Shown here one piece after another: positions 24,217 through 33,280 of a stretch of 64,000 nucleotides of DNA (position 1 is the first letter of the stretch; every line of letters starts with the position of its first letter). The notes beneath the pieces are model-generated. The model made no database searches. It was not told where the DNA came from and saw only the letters and a list, made by a program, of their open reading frames with translations. Position numbers and translations under genes: made by a program. This stretch comes from XYD12-FULL-36-8 sp964613805 (GTDB taxonomy: Bacteria; Bacteroidota; Ignavibacteria; Ignavibacteriales; Ignavibacteriaceae): contig CAZTJF010000008.1 in assembly GCA_964613805.1 (NCBI GenBank), forward strand, positions 1-64,000. Direction: 5' to 3'.

Positions 24217-25845
24217 TTGAAAAAATATCTTGCCGAAATATTTATTGAAGCATCCCAAAAACTTGAATACCTGCAAAGCATTAAGTTAACTTTCGATGTC
24301 CCCAAGAATGAATCTCAAGGTGATCTATCATCAAATGCCGCTCTGCTTCTTTCAAAACAGCTTAAGAAACCACCGCGAAAGATTGCTGAAGAAATCCTTT
24401 CATCACTTGTGATTGATAAGAACATCATTGAAAAAACCGAAATTGCCGGACCTGGGTTCATTAATTTTTATTTTACACCAATCTTCATTGCGCAATTAAT
24501 AAAATCCATTCTCGCCAATCTGGATTTTTATGGCAAATCAGAAAAATACAAGGGTAAGAAAGCAAATGTTGAATTTGTTTCTGCTAATCCGACTGGTCCG
24601 CTTACAGTTGGTCACGGACGAAATGCTGTGGTGGGGGATACACTTGCAAATTTATTAGAATGGGTTGGATACGATGTTGATCGTGAGTATTATTTTAATA
24701 ATGCCGGAAGGCAAATGCGTGTTTTGGGTGATTCTGTAAAGCAGCGTTATTTAGAATTACTGGGTAATAAAATTGATTTTCCGGAAGATTACTATCAAGG
24801 TGAGTACATTAATGAAATTGCAAAAAAGTTAGTAACCGAATACTCTGATAAGTTGATTGATGAAAAACCGGAAGGAATTTTTAAAGTTAAAGCTGAACAA
24901 GAAATTTTCACTGAGATAAAAAACACTCTAAGACGACTTGGAATAATTCACAAAATATTTTTTAATGAAAATACTTTGTATGAAGATGGAAAGATAAATG
25001 AAGTTATAGAGGAGTTTAAGAAAAAGGATTTGTCTTATGAAAAAGATAACGCAGTTTGGCTTAAACTTTCTCAGCTTGGAAATGAGCAGGATAAGGTGAT
25101 AATTAAAGCAACCGGTGAGCCGACATACAGATTGCCTGATATCGCCTATCACATAACAAAGTTCAAGCGTAATTACGATCTGATGGTTGATATTTTTGGT
25201 TCTGATCACAATGCAACTTATCCCGATGTTCTTGCCGGACTGAAAGCATTGGGCTACGACGACAGCAAAGTAAAAGTGTTGATTCACCAATTTGTTACGA
25301 TTACAGAGAATGGTGAGATTGTTAAGATGTCTACACGCAAAGCTAATTATGTTACCCTCGATCAGTTGGTGGATGATGTTGGTGCTGATGTTGTGCGATA
25401 TTTTTTCAATATGCGGAACATATCTTCTCACATGAACTTTGATCTCACGCTTGCAAAGAAGCAGTCGGAAGAAAACCCGGTTTTCTATTTGCAGTATGCT
25501 TATGCGAGAATCTGCTCGATAATCAGAATGGTGGAAGGTGAAAGATTAAAACCTTCAACGGAAAATTTGAGATTACTAACTACAAATGAAGAACAAGCAC
25601 TTTTGAAAAAGCTTCATCAATTTGAAAATGAAATACTTCTGAGTGCAAAGTTTTACGAAACACATAGGATTTGCGTTTATCTTGAAGAATTAGCCGCTGC
25701 GTTCCATAAGTTTTATACTTTTTGCAGAATACTCGGTTCGGAAAAAAAATTGGCCGAAGCGAGATTAGCATTAGCTGTTGCAACTCGTGCGGTTATTAAA
25801 AATGGGCTGACGATTTTGGGTGTGTCGGCACCAGAGAAGATGTGA
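24217..25845 (+). CDS. argS: Arginyl-tRNA synthetase
   Basis: The 542-residue class I synthetase shows an N-terminal additional domain (about 1-100), the HIGH-type motif PTGPLTVGHGRNAVVGD, and the KMSKS-type motif KMSTRKANYV. An anticodon-binding DALR domain ends RAVIKNGLTILGVSAPEKM. It charges tRNA-Arg. The start is TTG, and no good Shine-Dalgarno is visible. A tRNA-Arg fragment lies at the window's left edge, but 24 kb away, so no local link is implied. It converges on comF nine bases later without a terminator. Confidence 0.97.
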   Translation: MKKYLAEIFIEASQKLEYLQSIKLTFDVPKNESQGDLSSNAALLLSKQLKKPPRKIAEEILSSLVIDKNIIEKTEIAGPGFINFYFTPIFIAQLIKSILANLDFYGKSEKYKGKKANVEFVSANPTGPLTVGHGRNAVVGDTLANLLEWVGYDVDREYYFNNAGRQMRVLGDSVKQRYLELLGNKIDFPEDYYQGEYINEIAKKLVTEYSDKLIDEKPEGIFKVKAEQEIFTEIKNTLRRLGIIHKIFFNENTLYEDGKINEVIEEFKKKDLSYEKDNAVWLKLSQLGNEQDKVIIKATGEPTYRLPDIAYHITKFKRNYDLMVDIFGSDHNATYPDVLAGLKALGYDDSKVKVLIHQFVTITENGEIVKMSTRKANYVTLDQLVDDVGADVVRYFFNMRNISSHMNFDLTLAKKQSEENPVFYLQYAYARICSIIRMVEGERLKPSTENLRLLTTNEEQALLKKLHQFENEILLSAKFYETHRICVYLEELAAAFHKFYTFCRILGSEKKLAEARLALAVATRAVIKNGLTILGVSAPEKM

Positions 25846-25854
25846 AGAAAATAA

Positions 25855-26547
25855 TCAAAAATCCGCCAGCGCAACCGTAGCAGCATAAATCTGGTTTGCA
25901 CCCTCTTCCAGCAATACTTTTCCGCATTCGTTAATCGTGGCACCTGTAGTCATCACATCATCAACGAGTAAAACGTTTTTCCCTTTTACTTTTTGTGTCT
26001 TCCGAACTTTAAAAGCTCCCTCAACATTTTCTTCACGTTCTTTCAGTGTCTTTGTTGTCTGAGATTGAGTAAAACGCATTCTTTTAATGACATTGGATTT
26101 TACTGCCATTGAAGTCTGAGCTGAAATACCTTTTGCAATGTAATATGACTGATTAAAACCTCGCTCGGCTTTTTTTAAATGATGAAGTGGAATTGGAATG
26201 ATAATGTTTATGTTCCAGCTTTGAAACTGAGATTTGAAATGTTTTCCCAAACTTTTGCCGAGAAAAATTCCAATGTGGAATTTCTTATCGTACTTTAGTG
26301 CGTGAACTATATGCTGTAGCTCCTTATCTTTTTCAAAAATGTATTGAGAAACAAAACCGGAAACTATTCGCTTACTCTCGTATTTTCTTTGATACTCGGA
26401 TTTGATGAACTCGGGATCGGCACGTTTTATTTTTGAAAGACATGAGTTGCAAACGGTTTTTTCGACAGTTGCTAATTTGTTCTGGCATGATGGGCAGAAT
26501 CTCGGAAGAATAAAGTCGAGTAATTCAGTAAAGTAGTTTTTATTCAT
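25855..26547 (-). CDS. comF: ComF family phosphoribosyltransferase-like protein
   Basis: This 230-residue protein has the N-terminal zinc ribbon (Cys18, Cys21, Cys33, Cys36 in FCPSCQNK and CNSC). Its phosphoribosyltransferase domain has the PRPP loop NVLLVDDVMTTGATINE. ComF acts in DNA uptake for transformation in some bacteria, probably at the inner face of the membrane. The motif IIPIPLHHLKKAERGFNQS is also typical. It is read leftward and separated from the upstream VWA-like gene by a 124-base repeat-bearing gap. Confidence 0.92.
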   Translation of the reverse strand: MNKNYFTELLDFILPRFCPSCQNKLATVEKTVCNSCLSKIKRADPEFIKSEYQRKYESKRIVSGFVSQYIFEKDKELQHIVHALKYDKKFHIGIFLGKSLGKHFKSQFQSWNINIIIPIPLHHLKKAERGFNQSYYIAKGISAQTSMAVKSNVIKRMRFTQSQTTKTLKEREENVEGAFKVRKTQKVKGKNVLLVDDVMTTGATINECGKVLLEEGANQIYAATVALADF

Positions 26548-26570
26548 AATTGAATTATGGGCTTAAAGTC

Positions 26571-26655
26571 ATGCTGAATTTATTTCTCCAAAGGAGTCCT
26601 TCGGACAGCATCTTTCCCAAGCAAAATAATGGAGATTCCGAAACAAGTTCGGAAT
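26571..26655. repeat. Compound palindromic repeat
   Basis: ATGCTG (26571-26576) and CAGCAT (26606-26611) enclose two small hairpins, CTCC-AAA-GGAG and GTCC-TTC-GGAC. Downstream, ATTCCGAA (26635-26642) and TTCGGAAT (26648-26655) form a perfect 8-bp stem with loop ACAAG. The CTCC-AAAGGAGT motif also appears near 73-85. It lies between two minus-strand genes. Confidence 0.55.
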
Positions 26656-26671
26656 GACAGTATATGATCCA

Positions 26672-28822
26672 TTAAAGCATTCCTTCGCGTTTACGAACAA
26701 ACCACTCTATCCCAAATAAAAGGATAATTGCGATCAAAAGAAATTCATTTGACCAAAGCGAGTATTCTTTTGTGTCAATTTTCTCCTTTGAGGATTTGTT
26801 ATTCAGATCACTCAAAAGATTGAATAAAGATTTATATTGATCCGGCTCAAAATATTTACCACCTGAAACATTGGCAAGAGTGTTTAAGAATTCATAATCC
26901 ATTCCGGGATTCATCATTTCAATATCAATTTCACCGATGTTAAATAAACCGTTATCATTTCCGAGTAATTTATTATTCAGTTTTACTTCGCCAGCAAAAG
27001 AATAATTGCCCGGTTTATTTGCCTGAAGCACTCCTTCATACAAGCCGTTTCCCAAAGAATTAAGATTTAACTCAAATTTATCTTTATCATTTTTAACTTT
27101 GACCTTCACCTCAGCATCTGAAACAGGATTGAAAGCATCGTCATAAATTTGTGCTGTGAATTCCACTTCCTCTCCCAATGAAAATAACTTCTTCAAAGTC
27201 TTAATTTGAACCCGCTTTTTATCATCGGGGCTGTTAAGCCATCTTATACTGTTGAGAATAAATCTATCAAATAGATCTTGATCTTTAAGTGCAGTCTGCA
27301 ACTTCCATTTCCAAATATCTTTTGCAAGAACAGCAATGGACCTTTGGCTGCCCAACTTTCGTGTAAGAATTAGTGGTTTGTTAGTGGGTACATTATTCAC
27401 TTTTGCTTTTGCAACAACATCACTTTCAGTTTTAGGGTTAATTTCCGAAAAGGGTTGATAAACCGGCGGCAGATTGTTCCAAGCAGCAATCGGATCAGAA
27501 CTCTTATTCTGCAATAATGGATTCTTTGATTGATCAGATGAAACATTCGGTTGTACTTCTAAATAACTATTTCCAACATTATTCGATACGAATGGTAAAT
27601 CTTTTTTAAGCTGATTTAGTTTTGCAAAGTCGGTGCTGCCCGATAGAACAAAAAAGTACGGAATGTTTTTTTCTGAAATCAGGAAAGCAGCTTTATTTAG
27701 TAGCTCTGGAGAAGTTTCTTTTGAAGGAAACCCAATCAGCATAAGAATATCGGCGCTGTCTAAAAGTTTCTCGCGATTATTTTGTTCAAGATATTTATTA
27801 ACACCAATTTGTGTTATCGAATTGACAGAAAGATTGTTATCCGTTAGGAGAGTGTTTTTAATAAACGATAAATCCGAAGATGGACTTCCTGCCAAGAGCA
27901 ATACCTTGACTTTATTACTTAGCACATTTATGTAAAATACTTTTTTATTATTTGCTTTTGAATACTCACCTTCAAGTGCCGACAATGATATTGCTAATTT
28001 TTTTTCTCCGCTGGTTTTGGGAGTATAACTTAATTGAATGTTCTGAATCCCGTCACTACTTAGTGTAATATTTTGCTGCTGCAGCAGAATATCATTTTCA
28101 TAGAAAGAAAGATTGATATTCCTATTTGCAAATCCTTCATTCAGAATTGTTGCAGAAAGGAAGGTTGGGTTCTCAGCATAAATAAATTCATTAAACAGTA
28201 CATTTTTTATTTCAACATCTTTTCGTTTGGTTGTATCTCCAACTCCAATAGTAAAAACGGGAATTCCGATTTTCTCGGCGGTGTAAATAGGATTAGAACC
28301 ATCAGTTATCACTCCATCGGTTAAAATTACAGCGCCTGAAATATTGTTTTTATCGCTTGCGATATTTTCAAAAATATTTGAAAAATTAGTAGAACCCTCG
28401 TTAAATGAAATTTTATCAAAGCTGTCAGGATTTATATCAACAATTTTAGAACCGAATGATTTCAGATGCGTGCTGCTAATTAGGTCTGTCTGCTTCAATT
28501 CACCAACAACACCTAAAATCTTCTTGTTCTTTTCTGAACCATCTTCAGCTAAAATAGATTTTGAGTTATCTACAAAAAAAAGAGTCACGGGTCTTAGAAT
28601 ATTCCTTTTTATAATTGTTAATGTGGGTTCAAAAATTGCAAGGAGCAGCAGACTTAAGGACAATATTCTAACTACAGTTAGAAGAGTTTTTTTTAACTTT
28701 GAAATTTGCGGGACTGTATAGCGATAAATAAAGACCGTGAATCCAATGAATAGGATAACTGCAAGAATAAATAGAACCGGATTAAAGGTCAGAGAGATTT
28801 TTAGATTATCAATGCCAAACAT
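26672..28822 (-). CDS. Membrane protein with VWA-like domain
   Basis: The 716-residue protein begins with two membrane segments (about 13-32 and 43-63). A von Willebrand A-like domain follows with a metal site (DNSKS near residue 86, ILTDG near 167). Next comes an amidotransferase-like alpha/beta region (KVLLLAGSPSSDLSFI), a beta-sandwich part, and a last membrane segment (FLLIAIILLFGIEWFV) with a short basic tail. The layout resembles BatA/BatB-type and DUF4159-type inner-membrane proteins with periplasmic domains. Its start overlaps the stop of the PhzF-family gene by one base. Function is unknown. Confidence 0.75.
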   Translation of the reverse strand: MFGIDNLKISLTFNPVLFILAVILFIGFTVFIYRYTVPQISKLKKTLLTVVRILSLSLLLLAIFEPTLTIIKRNILRPVTLFFVDNSKSILAEDGSEKNKKILGVVGELKQTDLISSTHLKSFGSKIVDINPDSFDKISFNEGSTNFSNIFENIASDKNNISGAVILTDGVITDGSNPIYTAEKIGIPVFTIGVGDTTKRKDVEIKNVLFNEFIYAENPTFLSATILNEGFANRNINLSFYENDILLQQQNITLSSDGIQNIQLSYTPKTSGEKKLAISLSALEGEYSKANNKKVFYINVLSNKVKVLLLAGSPSSDLSFIKNTLLTDNNLSVNSITQIGVNKYLEQNNREKLLDSADILMLIGFPSKETSPELLNKAAFLISEKNIPYFFVLSGSTDFAKLNQLKKDLPFVSNNVGNSYLEVQPNVSSDQSKNPLLQNKSSDPIAAWNNLPPVYQPFSEINPKTESDVVAKAKVNNVPTNKPLILTRKLGSQRSIAVLAKDIWKWKLQTALKDQDLFDRFILNSIRWLNSPDDKKRVQIKTLKKLFSLGEEVEFTAQIYDDAFNPVSDAEVKVKVKNDKDKFELNLNSLGNGLYEGVLQANKPGNYSFAGEVKLNNKLLGNDNGLFNIGEIDIEMMNPGMDYEFLNTLANVSGGKYFEPDQYKSLFNLLSDLNNKSSKEKIDTKEYSLWSNEFLLIAIILLFGIEWFVRKREGML

Positions 28823-29688
28823 CAGATTGAAAGATTTCCTTTCAGTACAATTACTGCTTTGCCAGATATATACAACTCTTTTTTCAAAGAGTTGAAGATT
28901 ACGCCAACTCTTCCTTTTCTTCCGATAAAATCACCTTGTTCAAATGTTGCTTTAAAATCGTTTTTCGATTTATCTAATAAGCTGAGTTTTTTAAGTACTA
29001 AAAGAAGTGGACCATTAGTTGAGCCTGTAACCGGATCTTCGTTTATTCCGTAATAAGGTGCAAAGCAGCGGCTGTGAGCGTAATTATTTTGTTCAAGCGT
29101 TTCAAGAGTGTAAGCGACGATAATCCTAAACTCCTTTTTTGTTTTGCCAAGTTTTAAAAGAGTGTTAAAATCCGGTTCACTGTTTCTTAATACCTTTAAA
29201 CTATTTACATGAATATAACAAGTCTCGTGATTCACAATTATAATAGATAAATCTTTGTTGATCGCATTCGTCTTCAATCCAAGAACTTTAAATAATTCTC
29301 CACTTGAGTTTTTATAAATAGAAATTTTGGGAATTGGAAGCTGCATGTAATAACTATTTTTCTCACGAAAGCAATTCAGAATTCCTGATAGCGTTTCAAA
29401 TTTAATTTGCTGTCTTTCTTTTAGCAATTTTTTCTGTGTTAGAAAGTGAAGAGAAGCAAGGGTTGCATGCCCGCATAATCTAACTTCAGTAGTTGGAGTG
29501 AACCACTGCAATTTATAGTCAGCAATATTAGATTTGGAAATGAACGCTGTTTCGGAGAGATTCATCTCTCTTGCAATTAGTTGTTTTTCCTTTACGTTTA
29601 AGTCGTCAGCAAAACATACCGCAGCTGGATTACCTTTGAATGGTGAATCGGTAAACGCATCTATCTGAAAAATCTCAAGCTTTTTCAT
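28822..29688 (-). CDS. PhzF family isomerase/epimerase
   Basis: This 288-residue protein carries the PhzF start (IFQIDAFTDSPFKGNPAAVCF), the acid residue in MNLSETAFI, and the C-terminal loop DPVTGSTNG. The last is usually DPVTGSAHG in the family; the His-to-Asn change is unusual and may alter activity. PhzF proteins are two-fold diaminopimelate-epimerase-like enzymes that move a double bond or proton, often with unknown substrates. It overlaps surE by 14 bases and the VWA-like gene by one, giving a surE-phzF-VWA operon. Confidence 0.9.
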   Translation of the reverse strand: MKKLEIFQIDAFTDSPFKGNPAAVCFADDLNVKEKQLIAREMNLSETAFISKSNIADYKLQWFTPTTEVRLCGHATLASLHFLTQKKLLKERQQIKFETLSGILNCFREKNSYYMQLPIPKISIYKNSSGELFKVLGLKTNAINKDLSIIIVNHETCYIHVNSLKVLRNSEPDFNTLLKLGKTKKEFRIIVAYTLETLEQNNYAHSRCFAPYYGINEDPVTGSTNGPLLLVLKKLSLLDKSKNDFKATFEQGDFIGRKGRVGVIFNSLKKELYISGKAVIVLKGNLSI

Positions 29689-30451
29689 TCATCAAGTTCT
29701 CTATTTTCCAGTTTTTCATTTTATTAAAAGTGTCATAGTCAGTTAAGTCAAAATGAATAGGAGTTATTGAGACATAATTTTTACGAATAGCAACTTGATC
29801 AATATCAGCATTAGTGTCAACCTCTAAAAGTTTACCGGTCAGCCAGTAATACCCTATGTTATAAGGATCTTTCCTTTCCTCATAGATATCATCCCATTTT
29901 GATTTTCCCTGCTTAGTCAAAATGATTCCCGCAATTTCTTGTTCGGGAACGTCAGGTACATTAACATTTAACATAGTACCAAGAGGGAGTTTATTATCTT
30001 TCATTTTTAATGCTAGCTGTTTAGCCAACTTTGCAGCATAGCTAAAATTTTTGGGAATATGGTTGGTAACCGAAATGGCAAAAGAGGGAACATCCATTAT
30101 AGCTGCTTCACGAGCGGCTGAAACAGTTCCCGAATAGATAATATTTATCGCTGTATTCGATCCATTATTTATGCCAGAGATCACTAAATCCGGCGGTTCT
30201 TTCATAATATTTCTAATTCCCATCTTAACACAATCTGCTGGCGTTCCATCAACCGCATAACCAAAGAAGTCTCCATTCTTGAAATAGGGAGTTACTCTTA
30301 ACGGTATTTTCATTGTGATTGCATGCCCGACAGCACTTTGTTCATATTGCGGTGCTACAACCGTGACATCGGCAATTTCTTTTAATGATTTGACAAGAAC
30401 AGAAATTCCTAATGAATCTATTCCATCATCGTTTGATACTAAGATTTTCAA
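29675..30451 (-). CDS. surE: 5'/3'-nucleotidase SurE
   Basis: The 258-residue protein opens with MKILVSNDDGIDSLG, where Asp8-Asp9 bind the catalytic metal. It also has VVAPQYEQSAVGHAITM, GTPADCVKMG and VISGINNGSNTAINIIYSGTVSAAREA, all SurE signatures. It removes phosphate from nucleoside monophosphates, with a role in stress survival. It is the first gene of a leftward operon. Its start faces the YfiH-family gene across a 212-base divergent intergenic region. Confidence 0.97.
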   Translation of the reverse strand: MKILVSNDDGIDSLGISVLVKSLKEIADVTVVAPQYEQSAVGHAITMKIPLRVTPYFKNGDFFGYAVDGTPADCVKMGIRNIMKEPPDLVISGINNGSNTAINIIYSGTVSAAREAAIMDVPSFAISVTNHIPKNFSYAAKLAKQLALKMKDNKLPLGTMLNVNVPDVPEQEIAGIILTKQGKSKWDDIYEERKDPYNIGYYWLTGKLLEVDTNADIDQVAIRKNYVSITPIHFDLTDYDTFNKMKNWKIENLMNEKA

Positions 30452-30614
30452 GCGGCTCCTAAATTTTTTGGGTTAAACAAGGACGACTAAGGATGTAAAA
30501 CACATCACTAATTTACACACTTTCAATTTAATTTTGGATTGGTAAAATCACCGAAATCTCGCTTCATTTGCAATCATTTAACTTCTAAAATGATTGTGAT
30601 TTTCACAACTGATT

Positions 30615-30644
30615 ATTGAACAGAATAAAATTTACTTAAATTTG
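30615..30644 (+). promoter_or_regulatory. Candidate Bacteroidota-type promoter
   Basis: TAAATTTG (30637-30644) fits the Bacteroidota -7 element TAnnTTTG, and ATTG (30615-30618) lies 18 bases upstream as a weak -33 element. The coding start follows 20 bases later. A similar TATATTTG stands 22 bases before lepA (35318-35325), but with no partner upstream. Confidence 0.35.
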
Positions 30645-30663
30645 TCCGTCAATTTTATGGAAA

Positions 30664-31416
30664 ATGAAACTACAGATGCTGATTCTTAGATCAAGTTTAC
30701 TCAACCGATTTCCACAAATTATTTTTGGTTTTTCAACAAAGATTGGTTTGAACAGAGATCATCCTTACTATTTTAACATGTCTTTTTCCGTGCAGGATTC
30801 CAAAGAAAACGTTTTAGAAAACAGAAAAAGTTTTTTTAAAAGATTGGGTTTAGGCGAAAATAGTGTTGCAACACAAAATCAAGTTCATGGCGATACTGTT
30901 ACTTATGTTGAATCGGGCATAAACTACGGCGAAAGTGATGCGATGATTACCGATAAATCCGATATAGGTTTGGCAATTAGTAGTGCTGACTGTCCGGCAA
31001 TTTTTTTATATGATACTGAGAACAAATTAATTGCTGCGGTTCACTCCGGCTGGCGAGGAACTGATAAGAAAATTCTACTGAAAGTTCTTACTAAACTGGA
31101 AACTGATTTTAAGTCCAAACCCAATAATATTATAGCATACATTTCTCCATCAATTAGTCAAAGAAATTATGAAGTGGGGGAAGAAGTTGCTTTGTTGTTT
31201 GATGAAAAATATTTTGTAAAGCGAAATTCTAAATATCTTCTGAATCTTCAATACTTAAATAGGGATTTAATGCTTAGCTATGGGCTTCTTAAAGACAATA
31301 TTCAAGTTTCGCCTTTGTGTTCTTTCGAAATGAACGATCTTCTTCACTCTTACAGAAGAGATGGTGAGCTTTCAGGAAGGGCTTTCGGTGTTATTGCGAT
31401 GAAATCTAAGTTATGA
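30664..31416 (+). CDS. pgeF: YfiH/PgeF family purine nucleoside phosphorylase-like (multicopper-polyphenol-oxidase fold)
   Basis: At 250 residues it has the three-piece metal site of the family: QVHGDTV, SADCPAI and AVHSGWRGT. The C-terminal motif SPLCSFEMNDLLHSYRRDGE...GRAFGVIAM matches too. Members were once called laccases. They are now known to cleave purine nucleosides and to edit peptidoglycan precursors. It overlaps the EamA gene by four bases (ATGA), so the two are coupled. Confidence 0.9.
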   Translation: MKLQMLILRSSLLNRFPQIIFGFSTKIGLNRDHPYYFNMSFSVQDSKENVLENRKSFFKRLGLGENSVATQNQVHGDTVTYVESGINYGESDAMITDKSDIGLAISSADCPAIFLYDTENKLIAAVHSGWRGTDKKILLKVLTKLETDFKSKPNNIIAYISPSISQRNYEVGEEVALLFDEKYFVKRNSKYLLNLQYLNRDLMLSYGLLKDNIQVSPLCSFEMNDLLHSYRRDGELSGRAFGVIAMKSKL

Positions 31417-32342
31417 AGAATGAAAACTTAAAAATATTTGTCATCTTTAGTCTTATTTGTTTGGCTTGGGGATCAACCTGGAGTGTGATAAGATTAGGAC
31501 TTGAATCGCTTACTCCATTTATCTCGGTTGGTTTAAGATTTACTCTGGCATCTATTTTAATTCTAATCATAATGAAATTTAGAAATGTTCAAATTCAAAC
31601 TGATAAAATTTCGTTTTGGCTTTATTTAATTATGGCTTTTGGATCATTTGTAATTCCCTTTGGATTAGTTTATTGGGCAGAGCAATTTGTTCCATCAGGG
31701 CTTGCATCTGTATTATTTGCGGTGTATCCATTTTTTGTAGTATTGTTTTCGTATTTCGCAATTCCTTCAGAAACAATTGGTTTTTATAAAATCTTTGGAA
31801 TCGTTTTTGCGTTCATGGGAATTGTAACAATTTTTTACGATGGTTTGAATTTAGATGTTGCTTCGTACATCTGGGGTATGTCTGCAATAATTTTAAGTGC
31901 TATTATGCAAGCGGGTATTGCAGTGACTTTGAAGAAGCACGGACATCATCTCCATCCTCTGTCAATGAATTTCATTCCAATGATTGTTGCTGGAATTTCT
32001 TTGGTGATAATTGGAGTAATAGTTGAAGATTCTTCAAAATTAGTTTTTGATTCTAAAGCTTTTTTCTCCATCGTTTATCTTGCCGCATTTGGAACCGTAT
32101 TAACTTTTACTTCATATTACTGGCTGCTAAAGCGGGTGAGTGTTATTTTACTGTCACTTATAGCATTCATAACTCCCGTCATAGCACTTATAATAGGTTG
32201 GATATTTTTTCAAGAAAAATTATCTAATCGTGTTTTATTTGGAAGCATATTAGTTTTAATCGGATTATTATTTGCAAACTTTATCAGCTTCAAAAAGATG
32301 TGGGGATATAAATTAATAAAGAGTGAATCGTCATCAAATTAG
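31413..32342 (+). CDS. EamA/DMT family transporter
   Basis: The 309-residue protein has about ten membrane helices in two EamA halves. The first opens LICLAWGSTWSVIRLGLE and the second covers SYIWGMSAIILSAIMQAGIAV to the end. Typical helix 9-10 motifs are present (LIAFITPVIALIIGWIFFQEKL). Such proteins export amino acids, nucleotides or other metabolites; the substrate cannot be told. It is translationally coupled to the gene before it. Confidence 0.9.
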   Translation: MKNENLKIFVIFSLICLAWGSTWSVIRLGLESLTPFISVGLRFTLASILILIIMKFRNVQIQTDKISFWLYLIMAFGSFVIPFGLVYWAEQFVPSGLASVLFAVYPFFVVLFSYFAIPSETIGFYKIFGIVFAFMGIVTIFYDGLNLDVASYIWGMSAIILSAIMQAGIAVTLKKHGHHLHPLSMNFIPMIVAGISLVIIGVIVEDSSKLVFDSKAFFSIVYLAAFGTVLTFTSYYWLLKRVSVILLSLIAFITPVIALIIGWIFFQEKLSNRVLFGSILVLIGLLFANFISFKKMWGYKLIKSESSSN

Positions 32343-32363
32343 AAAGAAAATTGGGATTGAATT

Positions 32364-32738
32364 ATGAATAATATTATTAGAATTAAGAAAGCCACATTTT
32401 ACGGTTATCATGGTGTGCTTTCTGAAGAACAAAGTGTGGGCGGAAAATTCGAAGCAGATGTTGATATTCATACTGATTTTTCTGAAGCAGCTAAAAAGGA
32501 TAGTTTGAAACAAACAATTGATTATAATGCTGTTTACAAATTTCTTTACAAAATGGCTCTTGATCAAAAGTATTATTTAATAGAATCGCTGGCTTCAAGA
32601 ATTGCTGATGAACTATTGAGGAATTTTCTAAAAATTGAAAAAGTGAACGTCAGAGTTAGGAAAAATAATCCCCCTCTAGGCGGTGTTGTAGATTGTGTTG
32701 AGGTTGAAGTTGAGAAAAGCCGGTCTGAGTTACTCTAA
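32364..32738 (+). CDS. folB: Dihydroneopterin aldolase
   Basis: The 124-residue protein has the FolB pattern: ATFYGYHGVLSEEQSVGGKFEADVDI, with Tyr/Glu at the pterin site, then TIDYNAVYK, IESLASRIADELL and VNVRVRKNNPPLGGVVDCVEVEVEK. It converts dihydroneopterin to hydroxymethyl-dihydropterin and glycolaldehyde in folate synthesis. The product is the substrate of FolK, encoded next with a 44-base overlap. Confidence 0.96.
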   Translation: MNNIIRIKKATFYGYHGVLSEEQSVGGKFEADVDIHTDFSEAAKKDSLKQTIDYNAVYKFLYKMALDQKYYLIESLASRIADELLRNFLKIEKVNVRVRKNNPPLGGVVDCVEVEVEKSRSELL

Positions 32739-33264
32739 ATCAATTTCAAACAAAAGAAGACGAAACAGTAATCTTGCATTTATTGCACTTGGATCAAATA
32801 AAGGTGAACGCATAAGCTATTTAAGGCAGGCGGTTTCTAACCTGAGAAATAATTCTAAAATTGATTTGACGACAATTTCATGCGTTTATGAAACAAAACC
32901 TTATGGAAATTTGAAACAAGCTAATTTTTTAAATGCAGTCATTCAAATCAAAACATCTTTTTCACTTGCCAAATTGTTTGAGTATCTTAAACAGTTAGAA
33001 TTTAAACTTGGCAGAGAAGAAACAACTAAATGGGGTCCAAGAGAAATAGATCTGGATATTCTTTTTTTTAACGATACTATTATTAAGGATCAAAATCTAA
33101 CTGTACCCCATTACGGAATTCAGGATAGAGATTTTGTTTTAGTTCCTTTAAATGAAATTGCTCCGGATTTATTTCATCCTGTTTTAAAGCAAAAAATTAG
33201 TGATATTTGCACTGAAGATATTTCCAAGAACATCATTCGAAAAACCAGATTAAAAATAAATTGA
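32695..33264 (+). CDS. folK: Hydroxymethyl-dihydropterin pyrophosphokinase
   Basis: HPPK signatures are clear: FIALGSNKGERISYLRQAV, YETKPYG, FLNAVIQIKT, LGREETTKWGPREIDLDILFFND, VPHYGIQDRDFVLVPLNEIAPDLFHP. The enzyme transfers pyrophosphate from ATP to the FolB product. The conserved part begins around residue 28, and no ATG lies close before it. The available starts are GTG 32695 or nearby TTG codons inside folB, so translation probably depends on folB. The start position is uncertain by about 20 codons. Confidence 0.95.
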   Translation: MLRLKLRKAGLSYSKSISNKRRRNSNLAFIALGSNKGERISYLRQAVSNLRNNSKIDLTTISCVYETKPYGNLKQANFLNAVIQIKTSFSLAKLFEYLKQLEFKLGREETTKWGPREIDLDILFFNDTIIKDQNLTVPHYGIQDRDFVLVPLNEIAPDLFHPVLKQKISDICTEDISKNIIRKTRLKIN

Positions 33265-33280
33265 AGGTCAGGAGAAAATA

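Noticed and set aside
24928..25431. A 167-codon open frame on the minus strand inside argS
   Set aside because: It lies fully inside a clear arginyl-tRNA synthetase gene, has no ribosome site and its translation shows no domain; it is a shadow frame.
28344..28721. A 125-codon plus-strand open frame inside the VWA-like gene
   Set aside because: It is antisense to a gene with intact domains and a normal start, and its translation has no recognisable features.
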